Assembly: GCF_014084045.1 (NCBI RefSeq) | Contig: NZ_CP043732.1 | Location: 2,480,001 to 2,544,000, forward strand | Length of the DNA stretch: 64,000 nucleotides | Direction: 5' to 3' | Origin: Microbacterium esteraromaticum | Lineage (GTDB): Bacteria; Actinomycetota; Actinomycetes; Actinomycetales; Microbacteriaceae | In this document: positions 17,080-23,782 of the stretch, piece by piece | Numbering within the stretch: the stretch's first letter is position 1 | How the letters are laid out: every line of letters starts with the position of its first letter | The notes under the pieces: generated by a model | Told to the model about the DNA's origin: nothing | The model's input: the letters and a program-made list of their open reading frames with translations, nothing else | The model's database searches: none | Made by a program: the position numbers and the translations under genes

Positions 17080-18602
17080 TCCGCGGACTTCGTCACACCC
17101 GCGAGGTCGATGCGCGAGTTGATCGAGTCGGTCGGGAAGCCCGAGACGGCCGCCGTGTGCGCGGTGAGGGTCGCGCCGTTGTACAGCCAGTCCGCCGCGT
17201 GGTCCTCCGACACGATGCGTGCGGCCTTCTTCAGCAGCTCGGCGGACTTGTCGGGATCGATCTCGGTCTGCGACTTCTCGTAGAGGTCCTGCACTTCGGG
17301 GTTGTCATAGCCGAAGTAGTAGTCGGGGTTCGCGAAGTTCGCGAAATCGCGCGGCTCGACGTGCAGCACGAAGCTCAGGTCGTAGTCGTGGTTGGTGTAG
17401 ACGTCCTCGAGCCAGGCCGGGAACTCGACCCGCTTGACCTCCAGGGAGACGCCGACCTTGGCATAGTCGGAGACCAGGACCTGAGCGGCAGTGGTGCCGT
17501 AGAACGAGGGGATCGTGAGCGTCAGATCGAGCTTCTCATGACCGGCCTCCTTCAGCAGCTCCTTCGCCTTGGTCGGATCGTAGGGGGCGACGTCGCTGAG
17601 GTCCTCGTATCCGGGGTCGAGCTCGGGGATGGGGCCGTACAGCGTCTGACCTGCGCCGATCGCCTCGACGAGGGCTTCGTGGTCGACGGCCAGGCGGAGC
17701 GCCTCGCGCACCCTGACGTCATCGAGCGGAGCCTTGCTCCCGTTGAACGCCAGGGTGGCCTTGTCGGTGGTGCGACCGGTCGTGATCGTGAAATCGCCGG
17801 TGTCCTCGAGCTGTGAGACGAGGTTCGGGTCGACAGCGGTCAGCACGTCCAGCGTGCCGTCGAGCGCCGCGTTCACTCCAGCGGTGAAGTCGGGGATGTA
17901 CTGGAAGACGACCTCGCCGATCGTGGCGGCATCCCCCCAGTACTCGTCGTATCGGTCGAAGGTGATGGAGCTGCCCTTGGCCCAGCGGTCGAGTACGAAG
18001 GGACCTGTGCCGTTCTCAGCGGTCTTCAGGTCGGTCGTGTCGCCGTTCTTGAACACCAGCCCTGCGGGACCGGTGAGCGTGAACAGGAAGTTCTGGTCGG
18101 GCTTGGTGAGTGCGATGGTGACGGTCTGGGCGTCGGGTGCCGTGATCGATGCGACATCGGCGAAGTCGGCGTTGCCCTGAATGCTGGCGTCGGCCTTGAC
18201 CGCTTCGTAGGAGGCCACGACATCGGCGGAGGTGAGCGCGGTGCCGTCGTGGAATGTGACGCCCTCGTTGAGGGTGAACTCGTAGGTCAGCCCGTCGTCG
18301 GAGATCTCGTACTGCGTCGCGAGGCGCTCCTCGATGCCGTTGTCCTCGGTGCGGGTGACCAGTCCCTCGTAGATGTTGTCGACGAGGATCTGCTCGAGTG
18401 CTGCACCGCTGGTGTGGCGGATGTCGAGGTTCGTCGGCTCCAGCACGAGGCCGACGGTGAGGGTCGCGTCGGGATCGGGCGCGGCCGAGGCGGTCGGCTC
18501 CTGCTCCGGAGCAGGAGTGCATGCGCTCAGTGCGACGGCGCCGACGGCGAGGAGGCCGAGCGCGGCGAATCCGATGGAGCGTCGGGCGGGTGATGCAGAC
18601 AA
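17076..18602 (-). CDS. ABC transporter substrate-binding lipoprotein (SBP_bac_5)
   Basis: Extracytoplasmic binding protein of 508 residues. It starts at TTG 18602 with GAGAGGA upstream. A signal peptide ends in a lipobox with Cys28 (AVALSAC). The SBP_bac_5 pattern is seen in EPTNLDIRHTSGAALEQILVD and YEFTLNEGVTFHDGTALTSA. These proteins bind oligopeptides, nickel, opines or glycosides; the ligand here is not determined. The adjoining hydrolase suggests an amide- or ester-containing substrate. Confidence 0.94.
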   Translation of the reverse strand: MSASPARRSIGFAALGLLAVGAVALSACTPAPEQEPTASAAPDPDATLTVGLVLEPTNLDIRHTSGAALEQILVDNIYEGLVTRTEDNGIEERLATQYEISDDGLTYEFTLNEGVTFHDGTALTSADVVASYEAVKADASIQGNADFADVASITAPDAQTVTIALTKPDQNFLFTLTGPAGLVFKNGDTTDLKTAENGTGPFVLDRWAKGSSITFDRYDEYWGDAATIGEVVFQYIPDFTAGVNAALDGTLDVLTAVDPNLVSQLEDTGDFTITTGRTTDKATLAFNGSKAPLDDVRVREALRLAVDHEALVEAIGAGQTLYGPIPELDPGYEDLSDVAPYDPTKAKELLKEAGHEKLDLTLTIPSFYGTTAAQVLVSDYAKVGVSLEVKRVEFPAWLEDVYTNHDYDLSFVLHVEPRDFANFANPDYYFGYDNPEVQDLYEKSQTEIDPDKSAELLKKAARIVSEDHAADWLYNGATLTAHTAAVSGFPTDSINSRIDLAGVTKSAE

Positions 18603-18635
18603 GGGCTGTCCTCTCGATGGAAGCGTGGAGCGCGC

Positions 18636-19547
18636 TCAGCGCGTCACGCGGGTCAGGGCGCCGGATGCGATCTCGGCGAGCGAGGCGGGTGCTGTCTCCT
18701 GGACGTTGTGACCAGCGGCGACGGTGACGATCCTGGCGGTGGGCAGGTGCTCGGCGAAGGTCGCGACGTCGGCATCCTGCAGGAAGCCCCGCTCGCCGCG
18801 CACGAGGGTGACGGGAGCCGCGACGCCGGCGAGCTGCGCCCAGGGCGCGCCACCGGATGCCGCATGGGCGGCCTTCAACGAGTCGAAGGCCGATCCGATG
18901 ATCCGGGCGAAGTGGTGCTTCCACTCGACGCGGCCGTCCGCGCGCACGCGTGTGTTGAAGAACACTCCGCGTTCGGTGTCGGAGCGACTGCCGCCGAAGC
19001 CGAACTGCTGCGCGCGATCGACGGCCTCGTCTCGTGAGGAGAAGTCGGTCACGGTGTAGAACTCGCGCAGCACGGCGGGCGCCGCGTCGGTGTCGACTCC
19101 GGGGACGATGTCGACGAGCACCAGCTCGTGGACCAGCTCGGGATGCCAGGAGGCGACGATCGACGCGGTCAGGCCGCCGAGGGAGTGTCCCATGAGCACC
19201 TGAGGCCGCGACGTCCACGCTCGGAGGGCCTCGGCGACGTCGTCGGCGAGCACGGCGGGGGAGTAGTCGAGGTCTTCGCGCCATGAGGAGTCTCCGTGCC
19301 CCGCGAGGTCGATCGCGATCACGGGACGGTCGAGCAGCAGCACCACCGCGTCCCAGGTGTGAGCATTGAGCCCGGCGCCGTGAAGCAGCGTGACCTCGGG
19401 ATCGCCGTCGCCGAAGCGCAGGGCGCTCAGGGTACGCCCGTCCGGCAGGGCGAGCGCGATACGCTCGGCGGGCGGCACATCGGTGCCGAGCTGGTGCGCC
19501 TGGGAACGCAGGTAGCGGAATTCGCTGGAGTCGTTGACCACGGCCAT
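18636..19547 (-). CDS. alpha/beta hydrolase
   Basis: Protein of 303 residues from ATG 19547 (MAVVNDSSEFRYLRS). The nucleophile elbow is MGHSLGGLTASIVAS, the oxyanion region TLLHGAGLNAHTWD, and the C-terminal His lies in AAGHNVQET. It is the first gene before the ABC importer on the same strand (33-nt gap) and probably processes the imported compound in the cytosol. Substrate unknown. Confidence 0.88.
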   Translation of the reverse strand: MAVVNDSSEFRYLRSQAHQLGTDVPPAERIALALPDGRTLSALRFGDGDPEVTLLHGAGLNAHTWDAVVLLLDRPVIAIDLAGHGDSSWREDLDYSPAVLADDVAEALRAWTSRPQVLMGHSLGGLTASIVASWHPELVHELVLVDIVPGVDTDAAPAVLREFYTVTDFSSRDEAVDRAQQFGFGGSRSDTERGVFFNTRVRADGRVEWKHHFARIIGSAFDSLKAAHAASGGAPWAQLAGVAAPVTLVRGERGFLQDADVATFAEHLPTARIVTVAAGHNVQETAPASLAEIASGALTRVTR

Positions 19548-19592
19548 ATTCTGCTCTTGCGATGACGGCTCAGGAAATGCGAGATCAATCTG

Positions 19593-19631
19593 CTTTACAC
19601 AATTGCGTAACACGCTTCACAATGCGTAAAG
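19593..19631. promoter_or_regulatory. candidate operator: direct repeat inside CTTTAC/GTAAAG arms
   Basis: CACAATTGCGTAA (19598-19610) recurs as CACAATGCGTAA (19618-19629), 20 bp apart, and the whole block is closed by CTTTAC (19593-19598) and GTAAAG (19626-19631). It lies 46 nt upstream of the hydrolase-ABC operon start, so it is a candidate control site for that operon. The regulator is unknown. Confidence 0.4.
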
Positions 19632-19705
19632 ATTCTGCCCGCAGCTTGGCTCTCTGCATTTCCCCGATTCGCGTGCCGCGCAGGTCGCCCCCGTAGGCTG
19701 GATGC

Positions 19706-19738
19706 ATGGGACAGCTTCTGATTCGAGGATGCGCATGA
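19706..19738 (+). CDS. possible 10-residue leader peptide before the phosphatase
   Basis: TAGGCT at 19694-19699 is followed after 6 nt by an ATG opening a 10-codon frame (MGQLLIRGCA) whose TGA overlaps the phosphatase ATG at 19735. This matches the local leaderless-promoter pattern and would couple leader and phosphatase translation. An alternative is that the phosphatase starts in frame at ATG 19702 or 19729. Confidence 0.3.
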   Translation: MGQLLIRGCA

Positions 19739-20439
19739 CGGTGCTCGCCGTCGGCGGCGTCGCCAACATCCGCGACGTCGGCGGCATGGCCGCAGGTTCC
19801 TCGCGCGTGCGCGCCGGCGTGCTGTTCCGCTCCGGTCATCTCGCGCAGCTCACCGCAGAAGGCGGCGCGATCCTCTCGGGCAGGGTGCGGCACGTGGTCG
19901 ATCTGCGGGATGACATCGAGGTCGAGCGCGAGCCTTCGGCGCTGACGGGCGTGCCGACGACGCGCATTCCGCTGTTCCTCGGATCCGTCGGATCGTTCTT
20001 CGCGCAGAACATGGACCTGGCCGCGATGTACCGCCACCTGATCGACGAATCGGCGCCTCGCCTCGTCGACGCTGTGCGGGTGATCGCCGCCGGGGAGCCG
20101 ACGCTCGTCCACTGCACGGTGGGGAAGGACCGCACGGGTGTCACTGTCGCCCTGGCGCTCAGCGCCGTGGGCGCCGATCGTGACGCGGTGGTCTCCGACT
20201 ACGCGCTCACCGCGTCGCAGCTGCCGCCCGAGCGCAACCGCGCGATCGTGCAGTACCTGCGCGCTCACCTGCCGGACGCCACGAACGCCGTGGAACTGGC
20301 CACCGCCTCGCCGGCCCCCGTGATGGCCGCGCTGCTCGCGGACATCGACGCGAGATACGGCTCGATTGCTGCGTACCTGCGCCAGGCGGGCATGAGCCAG
20401 GCCGAACTCGACGCGCTGTCGGCCGCGCTGCTGGATTGA
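19735..20439 (+). CDS. tyrosine/serine protein phosphatase (Y_phosphatase3 type)
   Basis: Cysteine-dependent phosphatase of 234 residues. The family start GGVANIRDVGGMAAG is followed by the catalytic P-loop HCTVGKDRTG at 126-135 (Cys127, Arg133). This group includes secreted PtpB-like and cytosolic lipid/protein phosphatases; no signal peptide is seen, so cytosolic action is likely. Start 19735 is chosen for the GAGG six nt upstream and the overlap with a short upstream frame. It abuts a polysaccharide lyase remnant with no gap. Confidence 0.85.
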   Translation: MTVLAVGGVANIRDVGGMAAGSSRVRAGVLFRSGHLAQLTAEGGAILSGRVRHVVDLRDDIEVEREPSALTGVPTTRIPLFLGSVGSFFAQNMDLAAMYRHLIDESAPRLVDAVRVIAAGEPTLVHCTVGKDRTGVTVALALSAVGADRDAVVSDYALTASQLPPERNRAIVQYLRAHLPDATNAVELATASPAPVMAALLADIDARYGSIAAYLRQAGMSQAELDALSAALLD

Positions 20440-20998
20440 GTTCGACCCGTCGGGCGGCGACTACGCGTACGTCGTGCTGCCGAACATGGGCCACTCGACG
20501 ACGTTCGACGAGTCCGATTCGCCGACGGTGTCGGTGGTGGCGAACAACCCGAGCGCGCAGATGATCAGCGAGGCCGGTTCGGGGCTCACGCTGGCGAACT
20601 TCTTCGCCGCGGGATCCGCCGGCGGCTTCGAGGCGAGCGGGTCGTGCTCGCTCGCCGTGCGCACTGCGGACGGACGCACCACCGTCGCGCTGTCGGGCCC
20701 GAGCCGAACGCAGACGGTCGCGCGAGTGACGCTGCCCTCGGCGGACGGAACCACGGTGGTCGAAGCGGATGCCGGCGTGCGTGTCTTCTCGACGTCACCC
20801 CTCACCCTCGAGTTCGAGCTCGACGGCCACGGTCACCCGAAGCGGATCGTGCTCGGGCAGCGCCGGATCACTCTCCCTTCCCCCCCCGGATGCCCGGACC
20901 ATACCCGGCCGACCGCGGATGCCCGGGCCGGATGGGAAACGCCGGTGCGCACCCCCGTGAACCGGTGTTTTCCATCTGTACGGCTGCGCGGCAGATGA
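20438..20998 (+). pseudogene. C-terminal fragment of a polysaccharide lyase family 8 enzyme
   Basis: Directly after the phosphatase stop the plus strand reads GGDYAYVVLPNMGHSTT, then VVANNPSAQMISEAGSGLTL and LANFFAAGSAG, which is the C-terminal beta-sandwich pattern of PL8 lyases (hyaluronate, chondroitin or xanthan lyase). No start codon, N-terminal toroid or catalytic domain is present. Similarity fades near 20875, after which the frame runs into a repeat region and stops at 20998. This looks like what is left after deletion of about 80% of a secreted enzyme gene. Confidence 0.7.
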
Positions 20999-21039
20999 GA
21001 AACGCCGGTGGGAGGCATCCGGCACCGGCGTTTCCCGTC
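20931..21039. repeat. two tandem related hairpins (GAAACGCCGGT family)
   Basis: Hairpin 1 pairs 20931-20946 with 20961-20976 (16 pairs, two of them G-U). Hairpin 2 pairs 20994-21010 with 21023-21039 (17 positions, one mismatch, one G-U). Both use the same sequence GAnnGAAACGCCGGT-type arm. Compensating G-U pairs suggest selection for RNA structure. No gene is seen in 20999-21143 apart from this and the iron box. Confidence 0.65.
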
Positions 21040-21101
21040 CGACAGCGTCAGCCCACCGTAGCCGCAGCGCGCAGCCGCCAGCAGCCCATCGTTTGCGTCG
21101 A

Positions 21102-21134
21102 TGAGGTTAGGCAACCCTACATCGGTGATAGAGT
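21102..21134 (+). promoter_or_regulatory. DtxR/IdeR-type iron box over a promoter
   Basis: TGAGGTTAGGCAACCCTAC (21102-21120) matches the DtxR-family consensus at 15 of 19 positions. It covers the expected -35 (TTAGGC, 21107-21112), with a -10-like TAGAGT at 21129-21134 after 16 nt. The gene downstream is siderophore-related, supporting iron-dependent repression. Confidence 0.72.
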
Positions 21135-21143
21135 GGCATCATC

Positions 21144-21605
21144 ATGAGCACCGTTCAGACGTTCGCAGGAAGCCGCGCCGCACGCCGGGCTTCTCGGCGA
21201 CCGCAGGTGCAGCACCTCATCACGGCCGACGAGCACTCGCTCGCCGACCTCGAGCTCGCGCTCGCCACGCTGCCGCTGTGCGCCGTCGGCCGTGTCTTCA
21301 TCGAGGTCCCTGAGGCCTCCGATGTGGGGATCGTCGCGGCACCGCCGCGGATGACCGTCACCTGGCTTCCCCGTGCCCGCCGGCACTCCGCACCGCGCGC
21401 GACCGGCGAGGCGCTCACCAGAGCCGCGATCGCCTGGTCGGACGAGATGCTCTGCGACGACTCCGGCGCGGGCCTGCGCACAGAGGCCATCCTGCTGGGC
21501 GGATGGCTGAGCACCGCCGACATCGCCGAGCACCTCACTGACGCGCACGCCGTGCCTGCGGCGGCGATCCACGCGCCGTCGCACTACGGACTGTCGCTCG
21601 ACTGA
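21144..21605 (+). CDS. siderophore-interacting protein-like, C-terminal domain only
   Basis: Protein of 153 residues starting 9 nt after TAGAGT. It resembles the NAD(P)-binding SIP C-terminal domain: HLITADEHSLADLELALATL, then RVFIEVPEASDVG and VTWLPRARR, and a late AILLGGWLS. Full SIPs (about 250-300 residues) carry an N-terminal FAD domain that reduces ferric siderophore; that domain is absent here. It may be a regulator, partner or remnant. The iron box just upstream supports a role in iron uptake. Confidence 0.72.
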   Translation: MSTVQTFAGSRAARRASRRPQVQHLITADEHSLADLELALATLPLCAVGRVFIEVPEASDVGIVAAPPRMTVTWLPRARRHSAPRATGEALTRAAIAWSDEMLCDDSGAGLRTEAILLGGWLSTADIAEHLTDAHAVPAAAIHAPSHYGLSLD

Positions 21606-22066
21606 TCGTCCGCCGCGGGCCGAAGGGCTCGCGATGCCCGTGCCACGTAGCCGCCGTCTTCGAGGCCGGCTTCGATCTCGAACCGGTTGCGAAGGGGATT
21701 CCGTCCGGCGAGCAGATACAGGACGGGCATCAGGAAGCCGTATCGCTGCCATTGGCGCTTGTGCACAGCCTCGTGCCTGAGGACCGCATCCGACGGATCG
21801 CGGTCTCCGGTGAGGAAGCATCCGCCGACGCAGACGCCGCCACGAGCGAATGACCATGCGGGGAGGCCGCGGAACACCCACAGACCGTGTCTGCGCTGCA
21901 CAGCGCCGGTGCTCCACAGCGATCCCCACGCCCAGCCGACGGCCGTGCCCCATGCGAAGCCGACGCGGCTGATCGGCGAGTCGAGCAGCAGTGCTGGAAT
22001 GAAGCGGTCGATTCTGCGCCCTCGCTCGAGGGCGCGCTCGGCGTCGGCGCGCCAGTCGCCCGTCAC
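21584..22066 (-). CDS. HExxH-containing membrane-associated protein of unknown function
   Basis: Protein of 160 residues with RHEAVHKRQWQRYG near residue 98-110 and a following hydrophobic FLMPVLYLLAG, then NRFEIEAGLEDGGY. The HEAVH plus a later glutamate is a zinc-metallopeptidase-like arrangement. Similar actinobacterial proteins are often labelled Fe-S oxidoreductase without cysteine clusters to support it, and none is visible here. Overlaps the arginase-family gene start by 4 nt and the SIP-like gene end by 22 nt. Confidence 0.7.
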   Translation of the reverse strand: MTGDWRADAERALERGRRIDRFIPALLLDSPISRVGFAWGTAVGWAWGSLWSTGAVQRRHGLWVFRGLPAWSFARGGVCVGGCFLTGDRDPSDAVLRHEAVHKRQWQRYGFLMPVLYLLAGRNPLRNRFEIEAGLEDGGYVARASRALRPAADDQSSDSP

Positions 22067-22869
22067 GCCACAGCGCCGATCAGCCGAAGGATGGCTCCGA
22101 GATCGAGCACCGCGTCCGCAGGGCTGCGTGGCGCGAATCCGGCGATGGTCGCGCCGGCCAGGGGCACCTCCTCGCGGAGGCGTCTGAGCGCGGCGGCGAG
22201 GCCGCTCGCGGTCACGCCGAAGGGGGCGGCCTGGGAGACGCCCTCGAACTCGGCGGGATCGAGCACATCGACGTCGATGTGCACCCAGACGCGGCCGGCT
22301 CCGGTCGCCCGTACGGCGGCTGCGACGGAGTCGACGTCGTCCAGTGCATCACGCGACAGCAGCGTCAGTTCGCTCAGCGCGTCCCGTTCGCTGTCGTCGA
22401 TGCTGCGTGCGCCGAGAAGGACGACCCGTTCGGCGGGGATTCCCGGCGAGAGCGCCAGCTGCGGCTCGCCCTCGCCCATGACCGCGCGCAGGGCCATGCC
22501 CGCGAAGGCGCCCGAGGGCGAGGTGGACGGCTCGTTGAGGTCGGGATGCGCGTCGCACCACAGCACCGCGACGTCGGAGGTGTCGAGGGCGGAGAGCGCG
22601 AAGACGCTCACGCTGCAGTCGCCGCCTATGACCACGACAGGGTCGGTGTGCCCTGCCAGCTGGTCTGCGACCATGTCGCGCGTGCGCTGCAGGGCGCTGA
22701 GCCGACGGATGCCCGTGCCGAGAGAGTCTCCTGCCTCCAGGGGCACGTCGAGCACGGTCGTGTCGCGACGGGGCAGGTCGCCCGCGATCGCGGCCGCGCC
22801 GTCGGTGAGCAGCATGGCACGGGCCGACGGCGACCCCTGCCACTGCGGGACGATCAGGAAACGGGTCAT
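22063..22869 (-). CDS. arginase/agmatinase/formiminoglutamase-family ureohydrolase
   Basis: Metal-dependent ureohydrolase-fold protein of 268 residues starting at ATG 22869 with GGAGAG upstream. Manganese-site motifs are VVIGGDCSVS, AVLWCDAHPDLNEP and VWVHIDVDVLDPAEF, each with its aspartates/histidines in place. Substrate (arginine, agmatine, formiminoglutamate or other guanidino compound) cannot be assigned. Its 3' end overlaps the HExxH gene. Confidence 0.88.
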   Translation of the reverse strand: MTRFLIVPQWQGSPSARAMLLTDGAAAIAGDLPRRDTTVLDVPLEAGDSLGTGIRRLSALQRTRDMVADQLAGHTDPVVVIGGDCSVSVFALSALDTSDVAVLWCDAHPDLNEPSTSPSGAFAGMALRAVMGEGEPQLALSPGIPAERVVLLGARSIDDSERDALSELTLLSRDALDDVDSVAAAVRATGAGRVWVHIDVDVLDPAEFEGVSQAAPFGVTASGLAAALRRLREEVPLAGATIAGFAPRSPADAVLDLGAILRLIGAVA

Positions 22870-22894
22870 CTTGCTCTCCGAGGGGAGAAGGCGT

Positions 22895-22921
22895 GGTGGG
22901 TGCCGGGCTGCGGCACCCACC
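22895..22921 (-). terminator. hairpin after pspA
   Basis: A perfect 11-bp stem (22895-22905 with 22911-22921) and 5-nt loop begin 8 nt after the pspA stop. It separates pspA from the downstream arginase-family gene. Confidence 0.65.
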
Positions 22922-22928
22922 CCGTGGT

Positions 22929-23669
22929 TCACTCTGCTTCGATGGCGGCACGCGAGGTGCCGCCGGACTTCAGCTCTGCGAGACGCGCCTCGACCTCGGT
23001 CAGCTCTCCGAGGTCCTCGAGGCTCTCGAACTGCGCGTCGAGCGACGAGGCCGCGATCTCGGCCTTGCCCTGGGCGAGCGCCTCCTGGCGGCGGATCTTG
23101 TCTTCGAAGCGGCCCAGCTCGCTGGTCGGGTCGAGCACGTTGATCGAGCCGATGGCGTCCTGCACCTTGGTCTGCGCCTCGGCGACCTTGGCTCGGGCGA
23201 GCAGCTCGCTGCGCTTCGTCTTGAGCTGGCCGAGCTTCTCCTTCATGCCGTTCAAGCCGCTCTTGAGCTTCTCGACGATCTCGGTCTGGGCGGCGATCTG
23301 CGGCTCGGCCGCCTGTGCCTCTCGCTCCTCGCCGATCTGGCGCTGCAGGGCGATCTTGGCGAGGCTGTCGAACTTGTCGGCATCGGTGGTGTTGCCGGCA
23401 GTGCGCAGCTCATCAGCCTTGCGGCTGGCGGCGAGGGCCTTGTTGCCCCACTCGCGAGCGGCACGCACGTCCTCTTCGTGGTCGCGCTCGAGAAGGCGCA
23501 GGTTGCCGATCGTCTCGGCAATGGCCGACTCGGCGTCGGCGATGTTGTTCGTGTAGTCGCGCACGAGCTGGTCGATCATCTTCTGCGGGTCCTCGGCCTG
23601 GTCGAGGAGGGAGTTGATGTTCGCTCGGACGAGGGTCGAGATGCGTCCGAAGATTGATTCCTTGGCCAT
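22929..23669 (-). CDS. pspA: PspA/IM30 family membrane-stress protein
   Basis: Coiled-coil protein of 246 residues that coats and protects stressed cytoplasmic membranes (ESCRT-III superfamily). It begins MAKESIFGRISTLVRANINS, then DPQKMIDQLVRDYTNNI, followed by long heptad-rich helices (QRQIGEEREAQAAEPQIAAQ). AAAGGAA precedes the start. A (GGTCGT)7 repeat lies 26-67 nt upstream. The TPM-domain gene is immediately upstream on the same strand, suggesting a shared envelope-stress function. Confidence 0.92.
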   Translation of the reverse strand: MAKESIFGRISTLVRANINSLLDQAEDPQKMIDQLVRDYTNNIADAESAIAETIGNLRLLERDHEEDVRAAREWGNKALAASRKADELRTAGNTTDADKFDSLAKIALQRQIGEEREAQAAEPQIAAQTEIVEKLKSGLNGMKEKLGQLKTKRSELLARAKVAEAQTKVQDAIGSINVLDPTSELGRFEDKIRRQEALAQGKAEIAASSLDAQFESLEDLGELTEVEARLAELKSGGTSRAAIEAE

Positions 23670-23693
23670 AGTCGTTCCTTTGCTTTTCTCGGA

Positions 23694-23736
<43 letters not shown>

Positions 23737-23782
23737 TGGTCTGGTCAGAGTCGTGGGATTGCGTTCACGAGTCGTCGTGCGG

